A stretch of 64,000 nt of DNA from Liolophura sinensis (GCF_032854445.1 NC_088295.1:88187836-88251835), one strand, 5' to 3'. Positions 39,801 through 52,200 are shown, numbered from the stretch's first letter. Made by a program: numbers and translations. Notes: generated by a model from the letters alone, not told the origin.

Positions 39801-42800
39801 CCTCTGCAGGCTAATATTGCTGCATACCAATGCAAAATTACAAAATTATAATATTATAATGTCCTAGAAACCTGAATATAAACATAATCTGCCTGTAACA
39901 GATGATGGCTGCCATTTTTAACGTAAACTTGTCCATCACCTGAAGTTAGCAGTGTGAGCCTTCAACAATGGCGTCCTTCTATTCCCTGGATCAACCAAAC
40001 CATTTGCTGCATGTAATTGTTAAAATTTAGCAACCCGTAGTGATACAATTTTGATGAAATTAATATTTTCATGTGCATATAAATACTACTGTATCCGTGC
40101 ATTACTGTGTCTATCAATCCACACATATTTGTATGTTACTTGTTACAAACTGTATACATCAGATACACACATCATCTAAAGACCTTAAAAGATAGTGCTG
40201 GGGTCAACATTTAAGTATTTCTGTAAAGACATTAATGAAACTTCACAAAATAAAACTTGAATAATGCTTAACTTTGGGGCAAAATAAGGTATTTTATTTC
40301 TCTCTCTAAAGACAGGTATACGATTACATTTAATTATGTCATTGTATGAGTGGTAACTATATTAAATACCAGTTTTACCCAATATTTCACTTTGTAATGA
40401 TTTTGTATCCTATAACTTAATTGGCTTATTTTCTCTTAATATTATATCACAGTTATAAAAAAAATACTGACTAGGCTATCACGTGAGCAAACAATTTTTT
40501 TTGTCAATATTTTTTTATCAATATTTTTGTTATGTCATTATTATATTACAATCCTTAAACTTGATACCACTTAAGAAGTCAGCCCACTTAATACATGCAT
40601 ATGACAGCAACTCACATCCCAATATACAGGTACTTAGATATTAAATCCTCTCACAGGTCTTACCCAACAGGCTCTGTACAGGTGAATGGAAGACTAAAGA
40701 ACCCAAACTATTCTGTAATGTAGAATCAACATGGAGACAAACAACTGAATCAGTGTGTGGAATGTCCCCTGGCAGGGAGAATGCCAACACATGGCCATGG
40801 CATGCTGTGTGCAGAGTTCTGGTAGACAATGGCAGGGTGATGTCCACCCCACTCACCCCTCTCCATCCCCCCCACCCCGCTCCACTGCCTTCCTTCTCAT
40901 TCATCCAATGTCCACATTCTCTGAACCATTACCATGATATAAGGTCAATGATGACAACAAATTTGTGGCTCCACATCCCTTCCTTCTCTGATTTAGTTGA
41001 CTAGATCAATATCTATTGCGTAGTTGACAACAGTGATTAGCATCACAAATTTCTATACCTTCATCACACCCCTAGTTCAGAATTATTTCCACCACAAACA
41101 AACCAGCTTCAACGAAATTTTTACAGCCCACAACATTTCCTTTTGGGCAGGAAAATGATGCGTCATTAACAAATATTGTCGGTAAATGGACTAGCAAAAT
41201 TAATTTACATGTATATGCTGCAAACGTAGACATGAAATGGGAGGGGACATGCTGGGCACGGTGATATGTGATGTAACAAAGATATATAAGTAAGTAGTCT
41301 AAGAGTGGTATACCTATAGCACGTTTTCAAAACATAATGATAACAACAATATGAAATCAACATTATTAAATTTTAGTTTAATTGTGGACTATGAAAGAAG
41401 GAGATATTTATATATAATGAAATTAAACTTAAACCACCAAAGTTTGAAAGTACTTTTGACTACAGCTTAACCCTAGTGTCTCTTTAGACAGAGCTGTTAT
41501 AATTGACATGCATATGATCCCTGACACTGAGAACATTGCCGTAGAGAGTTCATAGTCAGTAAATAATTATAAATTTTTGAGTGGTAATTAAATCTTACTA
41601 GTTAAAAGATGTCAACAAAACTAAAGAACATGACACCATCAATTATCCTGTCCCTCTGGTGCTCTAGGGGGCCTGGTGAAAATATGACATCTCACACAGT
41701 TAATCCCAAAGTCAGCTTATTAGAGGTTAGAGTGTTTTAAGTAACTTAATAACTGTGGTGCCTAATTACAATTACCAAGCATTAAGTGATGTGGTTAGCT
41801 GGGATGAGGCGGGACACTGCCATCAGCTGCCCCCCAAAGACATTTGTTTAAACCTAAATACCCAGGTGTAATGAGTAAGACAAAACAGAAATGCTTACCT
41901 GTGTAACAAGTCAATTACAATGTTAATTAAAATTTTCAGCTTAATCAAATAGTTCCCAAATAGTTTTAAAATGTTGTCTGCAACAAATATGTATTTAGAT
42001 CAACAAATACCTGGGAGTGTAGTGCTTATATTGTCATCTGCTCATTAGTGAATGGCAAACTGACGCAGATATATGTTATACATAGACAGATGATTAAATA
42101 TAGAGTGGTCACCATTCAAAATATTATTGTAATTAAAAATTACTTGTCCATTATTACAGCATTCCATTATTCAAGGAAAAGGAAAATAAGACGATCCTAT
42201 TTCATTTCATGTTTAATACTTGTGCATGATGTTACCAAAACAGTTTGACACACCCACATATTTATCATACTACAAAGATTCACCTATATGTACAGTACAT
42301 GTACATATACAAAATATCATTTATGGCTGTTCTAGGTTCTACATCTCATAAAATATTTTCAAACATTTTGAATTCTTTCAAAAAATCTCTCTGCACATAA
42401 CAGTAACCAGCTTTGAAGATAAAAATTTCAGTTTTTCAATATTTTACCAAGCATCTTTTGTGTATGGTCATGTTTTGATCCTTTTAACACACAAACTGAT
42501 CCATCCTTGTTTCTTATCCTTGTCATCCTTGTCAACTGAATATTTTTACACAACACATATCGATACAGATGTAATTTACCCCGCTTTACTCGGCATAGGT
42601 TGAAAGCATTAGCTCCATGACTGCATGTTCTGTGAAGTCCTATCCTTCTCTATGTTATCCTCAGCATTATGTACACAACAGTTAACTATGGGTCTACGCT
42701 AACCATAAATGTTTGCCAGGTAACATACTATAAATATTCATATCTTAAGTCATAATGTCAATGTTTCTGGATAGCAATAATCTTAAATCCTGAGTACATG

Positions 42801-43690
42801 CAGGTCAGAATTCTGACCTTAATTCCAATGACACTTGCAGATAGGCCTAGTGAAGTTACCTGAAGTTTCACTTTATACCTGCTCTTAATTGATTCACGGG
42901 TGTATAATACATTCAGAAAGCAAGTCAGAATGAAAAATGAGCTTTTAATCCTAAATCAATATGTATTACAATAATGTAGTAGGAGACTCTCTGTTACTTA
43001 ATACTGGTGGGAATTAAGCCAGCCTGTACTGTAGCCTCCAATTTCAAATGACTGGAACTGATCTATGTTAAAAAGAATAAAAGTGTAATTACACCCTGGT
43101 ACAACATATACCTGAAGACTAACAGTAATACACTGGAGCTGTTACAGGAAAACTTGCATCAAACACACCCTTATCTAACTAGCATGATTACTTAGAAATG
43201 ACACAGAACCGTGCCATGCTTAAAAAGTTTGGAGATACCCAACTTCAACTTGGCCCCTCCCCAGCAGCGGTTGTTAATTAGGTCAAGTCTGAGATAGTGA
43301 TGGAATCATCCCGCGTGCAGCTCGCTTCTACAAGAGCTTGGGTCTAGACTAGCATCCATCAACAAACCAGAAAAAGTTGGACATAGCCATGTTGAAATCT
43401 GAGAAGGAAGGCCGGGGAAGCGGGGTTGTATGCTCTAGTCTGTTAGTGTATATCCCAGCTACAACGCCCGTTACCATAGGCGAAAAGTTCAAGATGGAAG
43501 GAATGTTCGTTGGCGTTGGAAGATGTACATATACTGTCATTCACGTGTAAAGCCCACTTGACTGATGTAAATACAACTACAACTATTGAAAATAGGTCCC
43601 ATCGTTGAGGGTTTATGTAATAAAAGGGTCCAAGAAACCCAAGAATTGAAGCGAAACGTAAGGCAGACAGATATTGAACTTGTCTCTTAC
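36801..43690. other. Non-coding stretch, probably the 5' part of intron 1
   Basis: AT-rich, CpG-poor sequence up to about 43.25 kb, after which CpG becomes frequent. It contains a strong quadruplex motif at 39313-39346. No exon is supported. The minus-strand splice donor at 43689-43690 opens this interval if the gene model is right. Confidence 0.55.
39313..39346 (+). other. Strong G-quadruplex motif
   Basis: G-runs of 4, 5, 4, 4 and 8 bases are separated by loops T, TTGT, TTT and T. This is the strongest quadruplex candidate seen. Relative to the proposed minus-strand gene, the G-rich strand is the template strand. Confidence 0.8.
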
Positions 43691-43775
43691 CGTTAGCCGG
43701 GAGAAGCAGGGTGAATAGGAAAGCGCAGAGGATCGTCCCCGGTAAAGCCCTCCACACCTCCGCACAACACTTCAT
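43691..43775 (-). CDS. First coding exon of an unidentified secreted or membrane protein (partial)
   Basis: Seen: the ATG at 43775 has an A at -3, the key position for good initiation context. It opens a frame of 28 codons plus one base, ending at a GTAAGAG splice donor (GT at 43690-43689). The peptide starts MKCCAEVWRALPG, then a hydrophobic core TILCAFLFTLLLP, then small and polar AN: a textbook signal peptide. The frame stays open into the intron, but the peptide beyond the donor looks random. A longer version starting at 43784 would need a TTG start, so I reject it. Known: phase-1 introns just after a signal peptide are typical of proteins built from phase-1 extracellular modules (Ig, FN3, EGF, LDLa). 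Inferred: a secreted or single-pass membrane protein. No downstream exon is recognisable in the window, so the family cannot be named. An intron longer than 43 kb is implied. A non-coding origin is possible, but the combination of features makes chance unlikely. Confidence 0.62.
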
Positions 43776-44050
43776 CCTCGACAATTCTCTAGCGATCCTT
43801 TAGTCAAAGAAGTCTTCTTCAGCCGGTTAGATCATCCAAAAGTGTCCGATTCATGGGTAAATACAGTTATAGTAGCGCTAACGTCCTGTAAGTAAAGCTA
43901 GCACGCTCCGTAAACAGCTAGGATGTTAGCGCTACACGCAGCATACGCTTTGCCCTGAACACACGCACTTGCTAGCCGCGTCATGTGACTCGGGCCGACT
44001 CTCGCTCACTGTGGGCTCTCTTTGCTCCGTTACTTCTTGGAGCTAAAAAT
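43776..44050 (-). promoter_or_regulatory. CpG-rich 5' leader and promoter region of the minus-strand gene
   Basis: This is the region just upstream of the signal-peptide ATG. CpG is frequent, in contrast to the DNA to the left. No clear TATA box is placed. It contains an inverted repeat with 16-bp arms (43872-43887 and 43920-43935, one mismatch) and short upstream ATG frames, one of 12 codons including stop at 43854-43819. The transcription start is not defined by sequence, so the split between promoter and 5' UTR is unknown. Confidence 0.45.
43872..43935. repeat. Inverted repeat, possible stem-loop in the 5' leader
   Basis: Arm GTAGCGCTAACGTCCT (43872-43887) pairs with AGGATGTTAGCGCTAC (43920-43935), 15 of 16 positions, around a 32-base loop. 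Each arm also contains the palindrome AGCGCT. It could be an RNA hairpin in the leader or paired protein sites in DNA. Confidence 0.85.
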
Positions 44051-45270
44051 AGATAATGTCCACCCCTATACCTATACCTCCACCCCTTTCAGTCAGAACC
44101 AACCCCCTGCTTCTTTATCTTGTCTGTCTATTGAAAGCGTTAATCCTTCTTTACATACATCATAGATATTACGCGGGGCCTTTTGAATATGTTACTTTCC
44201 ACTGCACTAATACAGTGGGCACTCGACCATAGGGAAAGCGACTGTATACCTTCACAAAGTTTAATAGTTGTAAGCCTCTAGCCTTGTTTATAAGAGGACG
44301 GCCGGGCTGTTTTTCTTATGTAATTCACCAATGATTCTTCGACAACAGATGTGCTGCGAAAATAGTAGTGAGAGCCTTCCGAAATCGCTTAAAAGTATCG
44401 GACGATGTATACGGCCTCAATTATAGGCCTATAAGGGTCAATATAATGTATAGCCTACTGTGGAGGTTACAGGTAGCTTAATTATGGAAAAACGGCAAGG
44501 TTTCATCGATAGACTTATAGCCATACCGATACAACTTAATTACCACACACTATAAAGGTGAGAAGATATTTGAAAGAAAAAAAACGAGTGTTTACAAACG
44601 CACGAATTATATGATGGAAAGATTGGTGTATATAACGTGGGTAATTACGCTTGTGTACAGTCACACGGACATGGTATTGACAGGTGAACTTGAATACGGA
44701 CATATGTAATTATTATCGTTAACCTTCACACTAATGAAGGGTTTGGAAGTAAGCCGCCAACCACATAGCAGTTCATTTCCACAGGAATGTTCACACGTAT
44801 TCTCCTGGTTGTGAGTTTTTATGTCCTGGAGTTGAAGCCATACATTCTCATCATATATTATGGATGTCATATAAGATAGGTTTTATACATGTTGGCTAAA
44901 TGCTTTTGGACACGGTTTATCAGCGTGTGGTATATATGCATGGGTGGAACCGCTTGTGAGGCGGGGAACCAGCCTTTGGAATGGGTACAGCCGAAAGGCA
45001 GCGGATAGGTTGGGTTGGGGCACATGCTTGGTGAAGGGTGTTGGCAGGACATGGGACAGAGCGCATCCACACATATATCACCTTCTTTCAACGTAATGGT
45101 ATACATTTCTGGTAGGTTCCTATGTGCTTTTCCGAAGACATGTAGATATCTTCTCCAGGACCATTGCCTCTCAATAATTAATTCATGCCGGTATCTTATG
45201 GTATCCAGTAGCCCAGTAATGGTTAACAGTGAGGAACATTGGTAAAATCATTCACAAAATGTTCGATTAA

Positions 45271-45271
<1 letters not shown>
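44051..45271. other. Upstream intergenic sequence
   Basis: CpG-containing unique sequence upstream of the minus-strand gene. I see no exon or element. Small open frames at 44867-45245 overlap on both strands and look fortuitous. Confidence 0.5.

Positions 45272-45355
<84 letters not shown>
45272..45355. repeat. Compound (CT)n(TA)n microsatellite
   Basis: About 25 CT units (to 45322) run directly into about 16 TA units. The minus strand is (TA)n(GA)n. The RERERE and YIYIYI frames across it are artefacts. Confidence 0.98.
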
Positions 45356-45358
<3 letters not shown>

Positions 45359-45494
45359 CATGCATGAATGCCACCTGTATACAACAAGCGTACATTGCAT
45401 GCATGGTGTATATAAAAATGTACTATGTCCTTCTCCTGACTATACCATCCTTGCACATGCACGGAAAGATTTCACTTTCCCTTCTATTCTGCTC

Positions 45495-45497
<3 letters not shown>

Positions 45498-45557
<60 letters not shown>
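45498..45557. repeat. (TA)30 microsatellite
   Basis: An uninterrupted 60-bp TA run, 140 bp from the previous compound tract. The 181-codon open frame that crosses it (45364-45909) is an artefact of TA repeats reading as YIYI. Confidence 0.98.
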
Positions 45558-45558
<1 letters not shown>

Positions 45559-48500
45559 GATGATCTTATGCCCACACACGTGTTTAAGCGTGTGCGTTAC
45601 CTGCTGATGCATGCACATGTATTTACATACACTCTGTCTTATATACCTGCATTCTGTCATCCTGCATTTCCATGCAGTCAACTGACATGCTTGTTATCAT
45701 TAACTAGGTCTATGACACGCCACCAATGTGCGTATCCAACATTCCCTCATTGTGCATTATGTAAACTTGCGGTCAGTCACATGCATGTAGCCGAAGAAGT
45801 GTCTCACACCGTTATCAACCAGATGTTCAGATTGAATCATTCTCGCCAAGAACTCGTCGTTTTCAGGACAGTTACAGCATTTCGTTCTTTTCCCTGCGTG
45901 CAGAATTAAATTAGGATACATTCATACAGTGGAAAATGTTAAGCGAGCCGAAACATTTAAATCAAATTCATTTTCAATATGGCAAAAACTACACGAGAGC
46001 GTGCAGGAAACCGTGACTAATTTGCTCTGTTACATTATTGACATAACGGCAATATAGAAAGGTTTAGGGTGCATGTATGTCGCAGAAAACGACAGCGATG
46101 GATATAGACCCCGGCATAAAGTGGTCCAAAAAGAGGTTATCAATTATTGTGTTTGATCATGCCGCCATGCCGATTTTCAATAATGGTCAGCTGACAATGG
46201 TGGATCACAGGACATGAGAATATGGAAGTGCCCACACTCTATTCATCACTTTCCACATTACCGGCATTATGAATAACACACGGTGCACGATACATACACC
46301 ACATTGTCTTCTGTACGTGAACAGAAATTAGCTCCTGGCTACATACTATATGCACACGTGTTAACGGCATGAAGAAATTATGTTTACTTGCGGACACAAT
46401 CAAATTTGACTTTTTTGTGCTATTTGACTTTACTGGAATTCTTTCCTTCCAGTTTACTATTTTATTAGCTTGCCGGGCAGGGTATACCATTGTCCATCCG
46501 GAAATTCAGATCAAAAGATACGGGCGGACTTTGGGTTTGCGCAAATCCCGTCGAATTAATGAATAACGGGCGATCAATGAACAGGCTCTGCTTATCGACC
46601 CTATAGCAGAGAATCGCTGATTTTGAGCGCGCTCCCTTAAATCGACAAGTTGACAGTACATCCAGAGACTAGACTATGAGCCTTGTATGCGGGAGCTCAT
46701 AGGTTCTCTTCGATCAGTCGTACTCGCACGGAGATAGAAGTAATACCAACAGGCTCAATTTTTAAACTTTAGTTCTTGTATCAGTTTGTAAGCACGGTGA
46801 ACAAAATTGACTACATAGCTGCATGCAGTATGAGTATCAAATTTCTATAGAATAGCTCTCGCTGGTTTTTAAAGTGGTCCACGTATATAATCGGTCTGCT
46901 CTATCGTGAAGTCTTTCTTATCGTAACTTATGTGTTTCTTCCGTGACCATTACTAAACCAGCAACGTGTAAAAGATTAAGTGACTGTGGTATGTGGGTGT
47001 ATGGTGATGGCGCCTGACAGGCCTCGGGCTGGCGTGTGCTGACCGGAGGAGTGGCGTGTGACCCAGAGAAGACGGCGGACCAGAGCTCTTCACTGTCCTG
47101 CCTCAGCCAGCCTGGGAAAGAGGACCATATGTTTGTATTGTGTAAGACAGCCCGGTGTGACTGATGAAAGGAATGTCATCCTGGCCGCTGCTCCAGCCGT
47201 TCAATTGAGGCTGACCAAACGTTAGTTTAACTAAGTCAATTACCACCTTAGGCAGAGTTTTTACTCCACCCAGATTCAGTATACGACTGAGGTCTTTGAT
47301 TGTGACAACCGCCAATCTAAGGTCTCTGCTACACTCTGTCTCCAATGCACAGTCTAATTCTAAATGTACTTGCCATAGCATTCCCAGCCCCGTTTATTTG
47401 AAATCATGACATGGCCCCTGATTAGATAATTGACTGAGCCGTGGAAACCTTGATCTATTGATTCATAGACGAAAGATTAAGGGCTTTTGCCATGTAATTC
47501 TATTTCATTCACTTGTATAATGCTTTCCTTATGTTGTATTTATGTTAAATGTTGAACAAAATTTGGGCGCTATGTTGCCACGACGTCTGCCAGGCACTAG
47601 TGGGAAACGACAAGGTCTGAGTGTGTGAGTTCAGACCAAGATCTAGCACTGCTCACATGGTTCAGGCTTTATGCAGGCTCAGTAGTTAGGTTTCTAAGGT
47701 ACTTGGCGAAAAGTCGATGCGGCGAAAATGAAGCTATAAATGAAATAAATTTTATGTATCATTTTTTTCATATATAAAACTACACACATGTCATAACCTT
47801 TTCTTTACACCAAATTAAACAGCACCTACATTTTCATGTGTTTTGCCAGGTTTTCCACTGGGCACTGTGACAATCTGTGCCAAAGTACTCAGCCCGATAC
47901 AAGTTTTCAACTGAAACTGTTACTTTGGAAGATTGTGCGAAGCGGTATTCTTCAATCAAGCCACATCACTTTCTCCACCATTCCGGTTTTTGTCAAACAG
48001 TCCTTTTTTAACCCCGATCTTGTCATGCACTATACTGTCACCGTCTAAGTTTTCTGGAACATTGCCCGGATCTTTTTGGAAAACTCGGCAGTTAACTTCT
48101 GCCACTTAAATCTATGAGCTTTCTTAATAAGGTAATGTCACAGTGAGTGATTTGAATATTGTCATTAATGCTTGATGCGAAGGCACCAGCGCACACACTT
48201 TAATCTTCCACCCTTCCACTTCCGGGGAAAAGGTCCCTGTTCTGCACTCAGGGTTTTATGCCGCAGTGAGTGGGTTGAGTTGCTGAAAGGGCTAGGGATG
48301 AACCTCTTGATTACCTTGTTAGGTTGAAAATGAGGGACGGGTATCAAACAGGCGAAATGCGACCCGACAGCGGGGCATGAACACAACCGATCAACGCTGC
48401 TCTGGATGACAATTTCGTTCTGTTTCCTGCAGGTAGTAATCTGCAACATTCCCCAAAAGGCCCATGTAGTTCATTCTTCGACGAATGATATCTGTACTTC

Positions 48501-48865
48501 TATAAACAAATTTAGTGTGTATAGAGCTTCTTTTGTTTTCGTTTTTTAAAACTCAGTATTTCGTGTGAGAAGTGTCCTAAATGTTATGTCATCACTGCGG
48601 TGACTGAAGTACACAATTCCAGGGAGGAGCGTATAAGCAATTGTTCAACTCATCTAATGTTGTGGAGTACATTCTGGTTGATTTGACTTCGACAATGAGC
48701 TGGGGTTTTTTGTGTGTTTAAATTTTGGCAAGTACCATTCAGTGTGTCAGCCCACTATACTGTATAAGATTGTGTAGGGCATGTGTCCCCGTTTACGCAG
48801 TTGTCACCCTCAGCAAATGAACTAAACCTGTCAGCAGTGCCATGCAATATTATATGTATAGTCTA
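45558..48865. other. Intergenic sequence
   Basis: CpG-rich unique sequence. The minus frame at 47103-47381 (92 codons) has fairly protein-like composition but no family motif and no clear splice context, so it is not called. I see no mobile element here. Confidence 0.45.
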
Positions 48866-49038
48866 TATTTATTTATTTATTTGTTTATTTATTTAAGTGA
48901 TTGGTGTTTTACGCAGCACTCAAGAATATTTCACTTATACGACGGCGGCCAGCATTATGGTGGGAGGAAACCGGACAGAGCCCCGGGGAAACCCACAACC
49001 ATCCGCAACCTGCCGGCAGACCTTCCCACGTACGATGT
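48866..49038 (-). mobile_element. 5'-truncated SINE (shared core plus AAAT tail)
   Basis: Read on the minus strand: CGTACGTGGGAAGGTCTGCC, GTGGGTTTCCCC, TTTCCTCCCACCATAATGCT, ATATTCTTGAGT and CGTAAAACACCAATCA, then an (AAAT)n tail. The same core occurs in the copies at 56243-56457 and 56640-56857 and, more diverged, at 63168. The tRNA-like head is absent, so this copy is 5'-truncated. I recognise it as a tRNA-derived SINE type common in molluscan genomes; a specific family name would need a database match. Confidence 0.8.
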
Positions 49039-49079
49039 ATAGGCTATATATATATCTTATTAGTTTCATGCATATAAAA

Positions 49080-49284
49080 GGAAAATGTGCATACTGTGAT
49101 TTATCCGTGTAAATATGCATGGAAAATGTGCATACTGTGATTTATCTGTGTACATATGCATAGAAAATGTGCATGCTATGATTTATCCGTGTACATATGC
49201 ATGGAAAATGTGCATACTGTGATTTATCCGTGTACGTATGCATGGAAAATGTGCATACTGTGATTTTTCCGTGTACGTATGCAT
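49080..49284. repeat. 41-bp tandem repeat, five copies
   Basis: The unit is GGAAAATGTGCATACTGTGA followed by TTTATCCGTGTACATATGCAT. Five copies run without a gap, and a sixth begins at 49285 but breaks off after eight bases. Each unit ends in ATGCAT. The array begins about 40 bp beyond a SINE. Confidence 0.95.
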
Positions 49285-52200
49285 GGAAAATGAATTTCAG
49301 GGTTTTGTTATAGCGCATCATGATACACATCAGCGTCGTCAAATGTTGAGAATCTATCATAGAATCACTGCCCTTTGTTTCGCAGTTAAACATGCAAGGC
49401 CTGCTTGTGAACGTCAGGGAATCTGTGGAAATCGCTCCATTATGCTTTCATGATTTGTTACATTTCTTTCTTCAATACGTCATCAGAATCACTTTTGAGA
49501 AGGGAAGTCCGTCGGTAAGAGCGTCAGTTTAATGCCATTATAATTGATGGTTCAATTAGTTCAGAGTCAATCTAATTCAGTTTAATCCAAGACATGGACA
49601 CAAAGAGGCCTACCCGACGAGAGTTTATAAAAGAGCTATCAGTTTATAGGCATGATTTACGATCAAACACAGCTCAGAGGAACCTAACTCTTTTTCTTCG
49701 CAATTATCGTTTCAAGTCATTCACAACTGATGTAAACTGTTTATCTCCAGTTAACTGGACTACACACGTTCACTTATAGTTGGCTTTGAATCGCTATATA
49801 TAAGCCATTCCTGAGCCTTGAGACCACGTTTGGAGGATGTAGTTAGGGATCGACGTGCACGCATATAGCCTAACCGACGTGCTTAATTCTTGCAGTTACA
49901 TGTCCATCGCTCTTACCAGATTCAGACGAATTCTATACCTACTTTTCCATTGACTCTGAAGGAGTTTCTTATTTGTCAACAAAGGACTTTCTGACAAAAG
50001 ACATATCTTAGTTGTGATCAGAATGTTTCAGTCTGCTGATGCATGACTGGTGCATAACGATGTCTTTCTTTCCGAGCTACGTGAATGTAGAAGTCAATAT
50101 CTATATATACTGTCATAACGAAGATTATTAGAGTAGAGAACCACGGAATCAAAGATGTACTATACACGTGGCATCATTCTTTTAAAGAACAGTTTATTGA
50201 CAAGGAAACCACGGTCATCATGCATGCCAGGCGTGTTAAATGTATTTTAAAAATTCATTTGCCTCGCAAAATGACTTTTCATGCTCATTTCTTTATTCGC
50301 TGAAAAAAGTATATGTCAAACGTATATATGCGCCAAGGTTTATGTACTTGGTCCTCTTAGGTCAAGGGGCGTGAGCACTGAGGAATTCAGATGGTTTGTC
50401 TCGCCTTGTTCACCCAGTAAATACACATCTCCTGTTCTGTGTGAATCAAATTCTTACCAGAGACATGTCTTTAACCCAGTTAACCTTCCCAAACGCATTC
50501 CGGTCATCGCGCACGACGTTTTGATTTTCTGAAGTTTTTTTTATGAATGACTTTGTTTCAAACGGCCCTTTGTCACGGAAGGTGCTATGGGAAGTATTCT
50601 GCCGTTTCCTTGTCAATAAGCTGTTCTCTCAAGAAGACATCCGCAATGTCTCTATACACGGTCGTATTTCATCATACAACATCTAATCGCGCCGTTCTTC
50701 TGTCCATAATATATCTGTATATGTAATAAATAACTCCCGGTCTTATATATCAACCTTAATATGAGTTGACCAGATTGTACACTATCGGAATCCTCATATT
50801 TGCAATTTGCCTAAGATATTTGATTTAGAAAAATATATACTAGACATTTCAATCTTGTACACAAGTTCAACATCAATCACCTTGGCAAAATTCATTCTAC
50901 CTTGGGTTCAAATGCTTTGTGTCGCGGATGGCTCCGCTTTTGCATCTCGGTTCTCTATATTACAGGTATATACGGTGGAATAAATAAGGTACGCTTGTTT
51001 GCATAGAAGATTTCGCTTGACTGCTACATGGCAGTTGTAAGCGACAGTGGTGCAAGCAGGTGCGTTATTATGCATCTCCCAGAACGCCGGATTATGATTG
51101 CAGCTGTAGCAGTGGCCGACCCTAGGAACTGCATTATCACAACTACATGCAAAGTCACGATGGGAACCATTGTAACTAAAACAAGATTTGCCGTTGATGA
51201 GTTTAATTCGATATTCGGCCACTTCGGGTCGGTGTCGAGATGTTGTGAAGACCACCGTCTTCCTGACGCTTCCTCGTATCACACTGGTGGTAACAGCTGT
51301 CTGTAACCGAGGACGTGCTCCATGTATGGAGTGGAGATGCGGAGGGGAGAATCTAGTAACGCTTTGGCTACAGGAATGCAGAACAACAGTTCGGCTAGCG
51401 TCACAGAAAAGACAGCTATGTTAACCCCACTGTACCTAGAACCTCTGAACAAACACTGGGATACAATTGCAAAGTTTCAGCTTTGACAAAACTAAAGCTG
51501 TTTCAACATGATGATGCGTGGTGAATGTTCATCTAATCTGGATGTCAAATGAGTTTAATTGTCTGTCTTTGTGATAGCGAGGACAATAAATGGCAGGTAA
51601 AGCCCCTCGTGTGAGTCCAGTGGCTGTGTCCAGAGCAAAGGCAGAGCTATGTCAACCAACAAGACAGGACACGACTTGACTGACGGGTCCGAGTGTGGTC
51701 AAACACAAATCCGTGCCTAAATGGGCAAATACAGGAGAAGGGGAGGCCGAGCAACAGGCAGCTAATTGTTGTAGGAAGGGGGACTTCGTGTTTACTGCTC
51801 AAATTTGAACTTGTTTGGTTACTGTAGAAGCGAAAATCTCCACATCATGCGAACACACAGAGTGAACTTCAATGGAGGTCCAAAGAAGACTCGAGAATTG
51901 CCAGGTATCAGAGGCGTGTGTGGAGCTGTTTTATTAGAGTTTCGCCAAAAATTTGTAACTGTTTTTGCAAACTGTCTTGACCTGGCATTAACTCGTCTGT
52001 GGCATTTTTGGGATTCTGGAAAAGTTTAAAATAATTGTCGTGAATTTGTTACTGTGTAATCCAGAGAATTAGTCCGATCTGAGGGGTACTGAATCATAAC
52101 CAAACCCCTCCAGGCAATCACAGTGGACATTCCGTAACATTTAAGGACAGGCTTTGTGTAAAAGACCTCCTCATTCGGACCAGGTAATGCGTCCCGACGA

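Noticed and set aside
43776-43784. N-terminal extension MSR of the signal-peptide exon
   Set aside because: Its first codon is TTG, not ATG. The ATG at 43775 has better context for a eukaryotic start.
45364-45909. 181-codon plus-strand frame
   Set aside because: It runs through the (TA)30 tract as YIYI and has no domain on either side.
50908-51306. Overlapping frames of 124 (minus) and 92 (plus) codons with several Cys and His
   Set aside because: They mirror each other on opposite strands. The Cys/His spacing does not fit a known finger, and no splice pair supports either.
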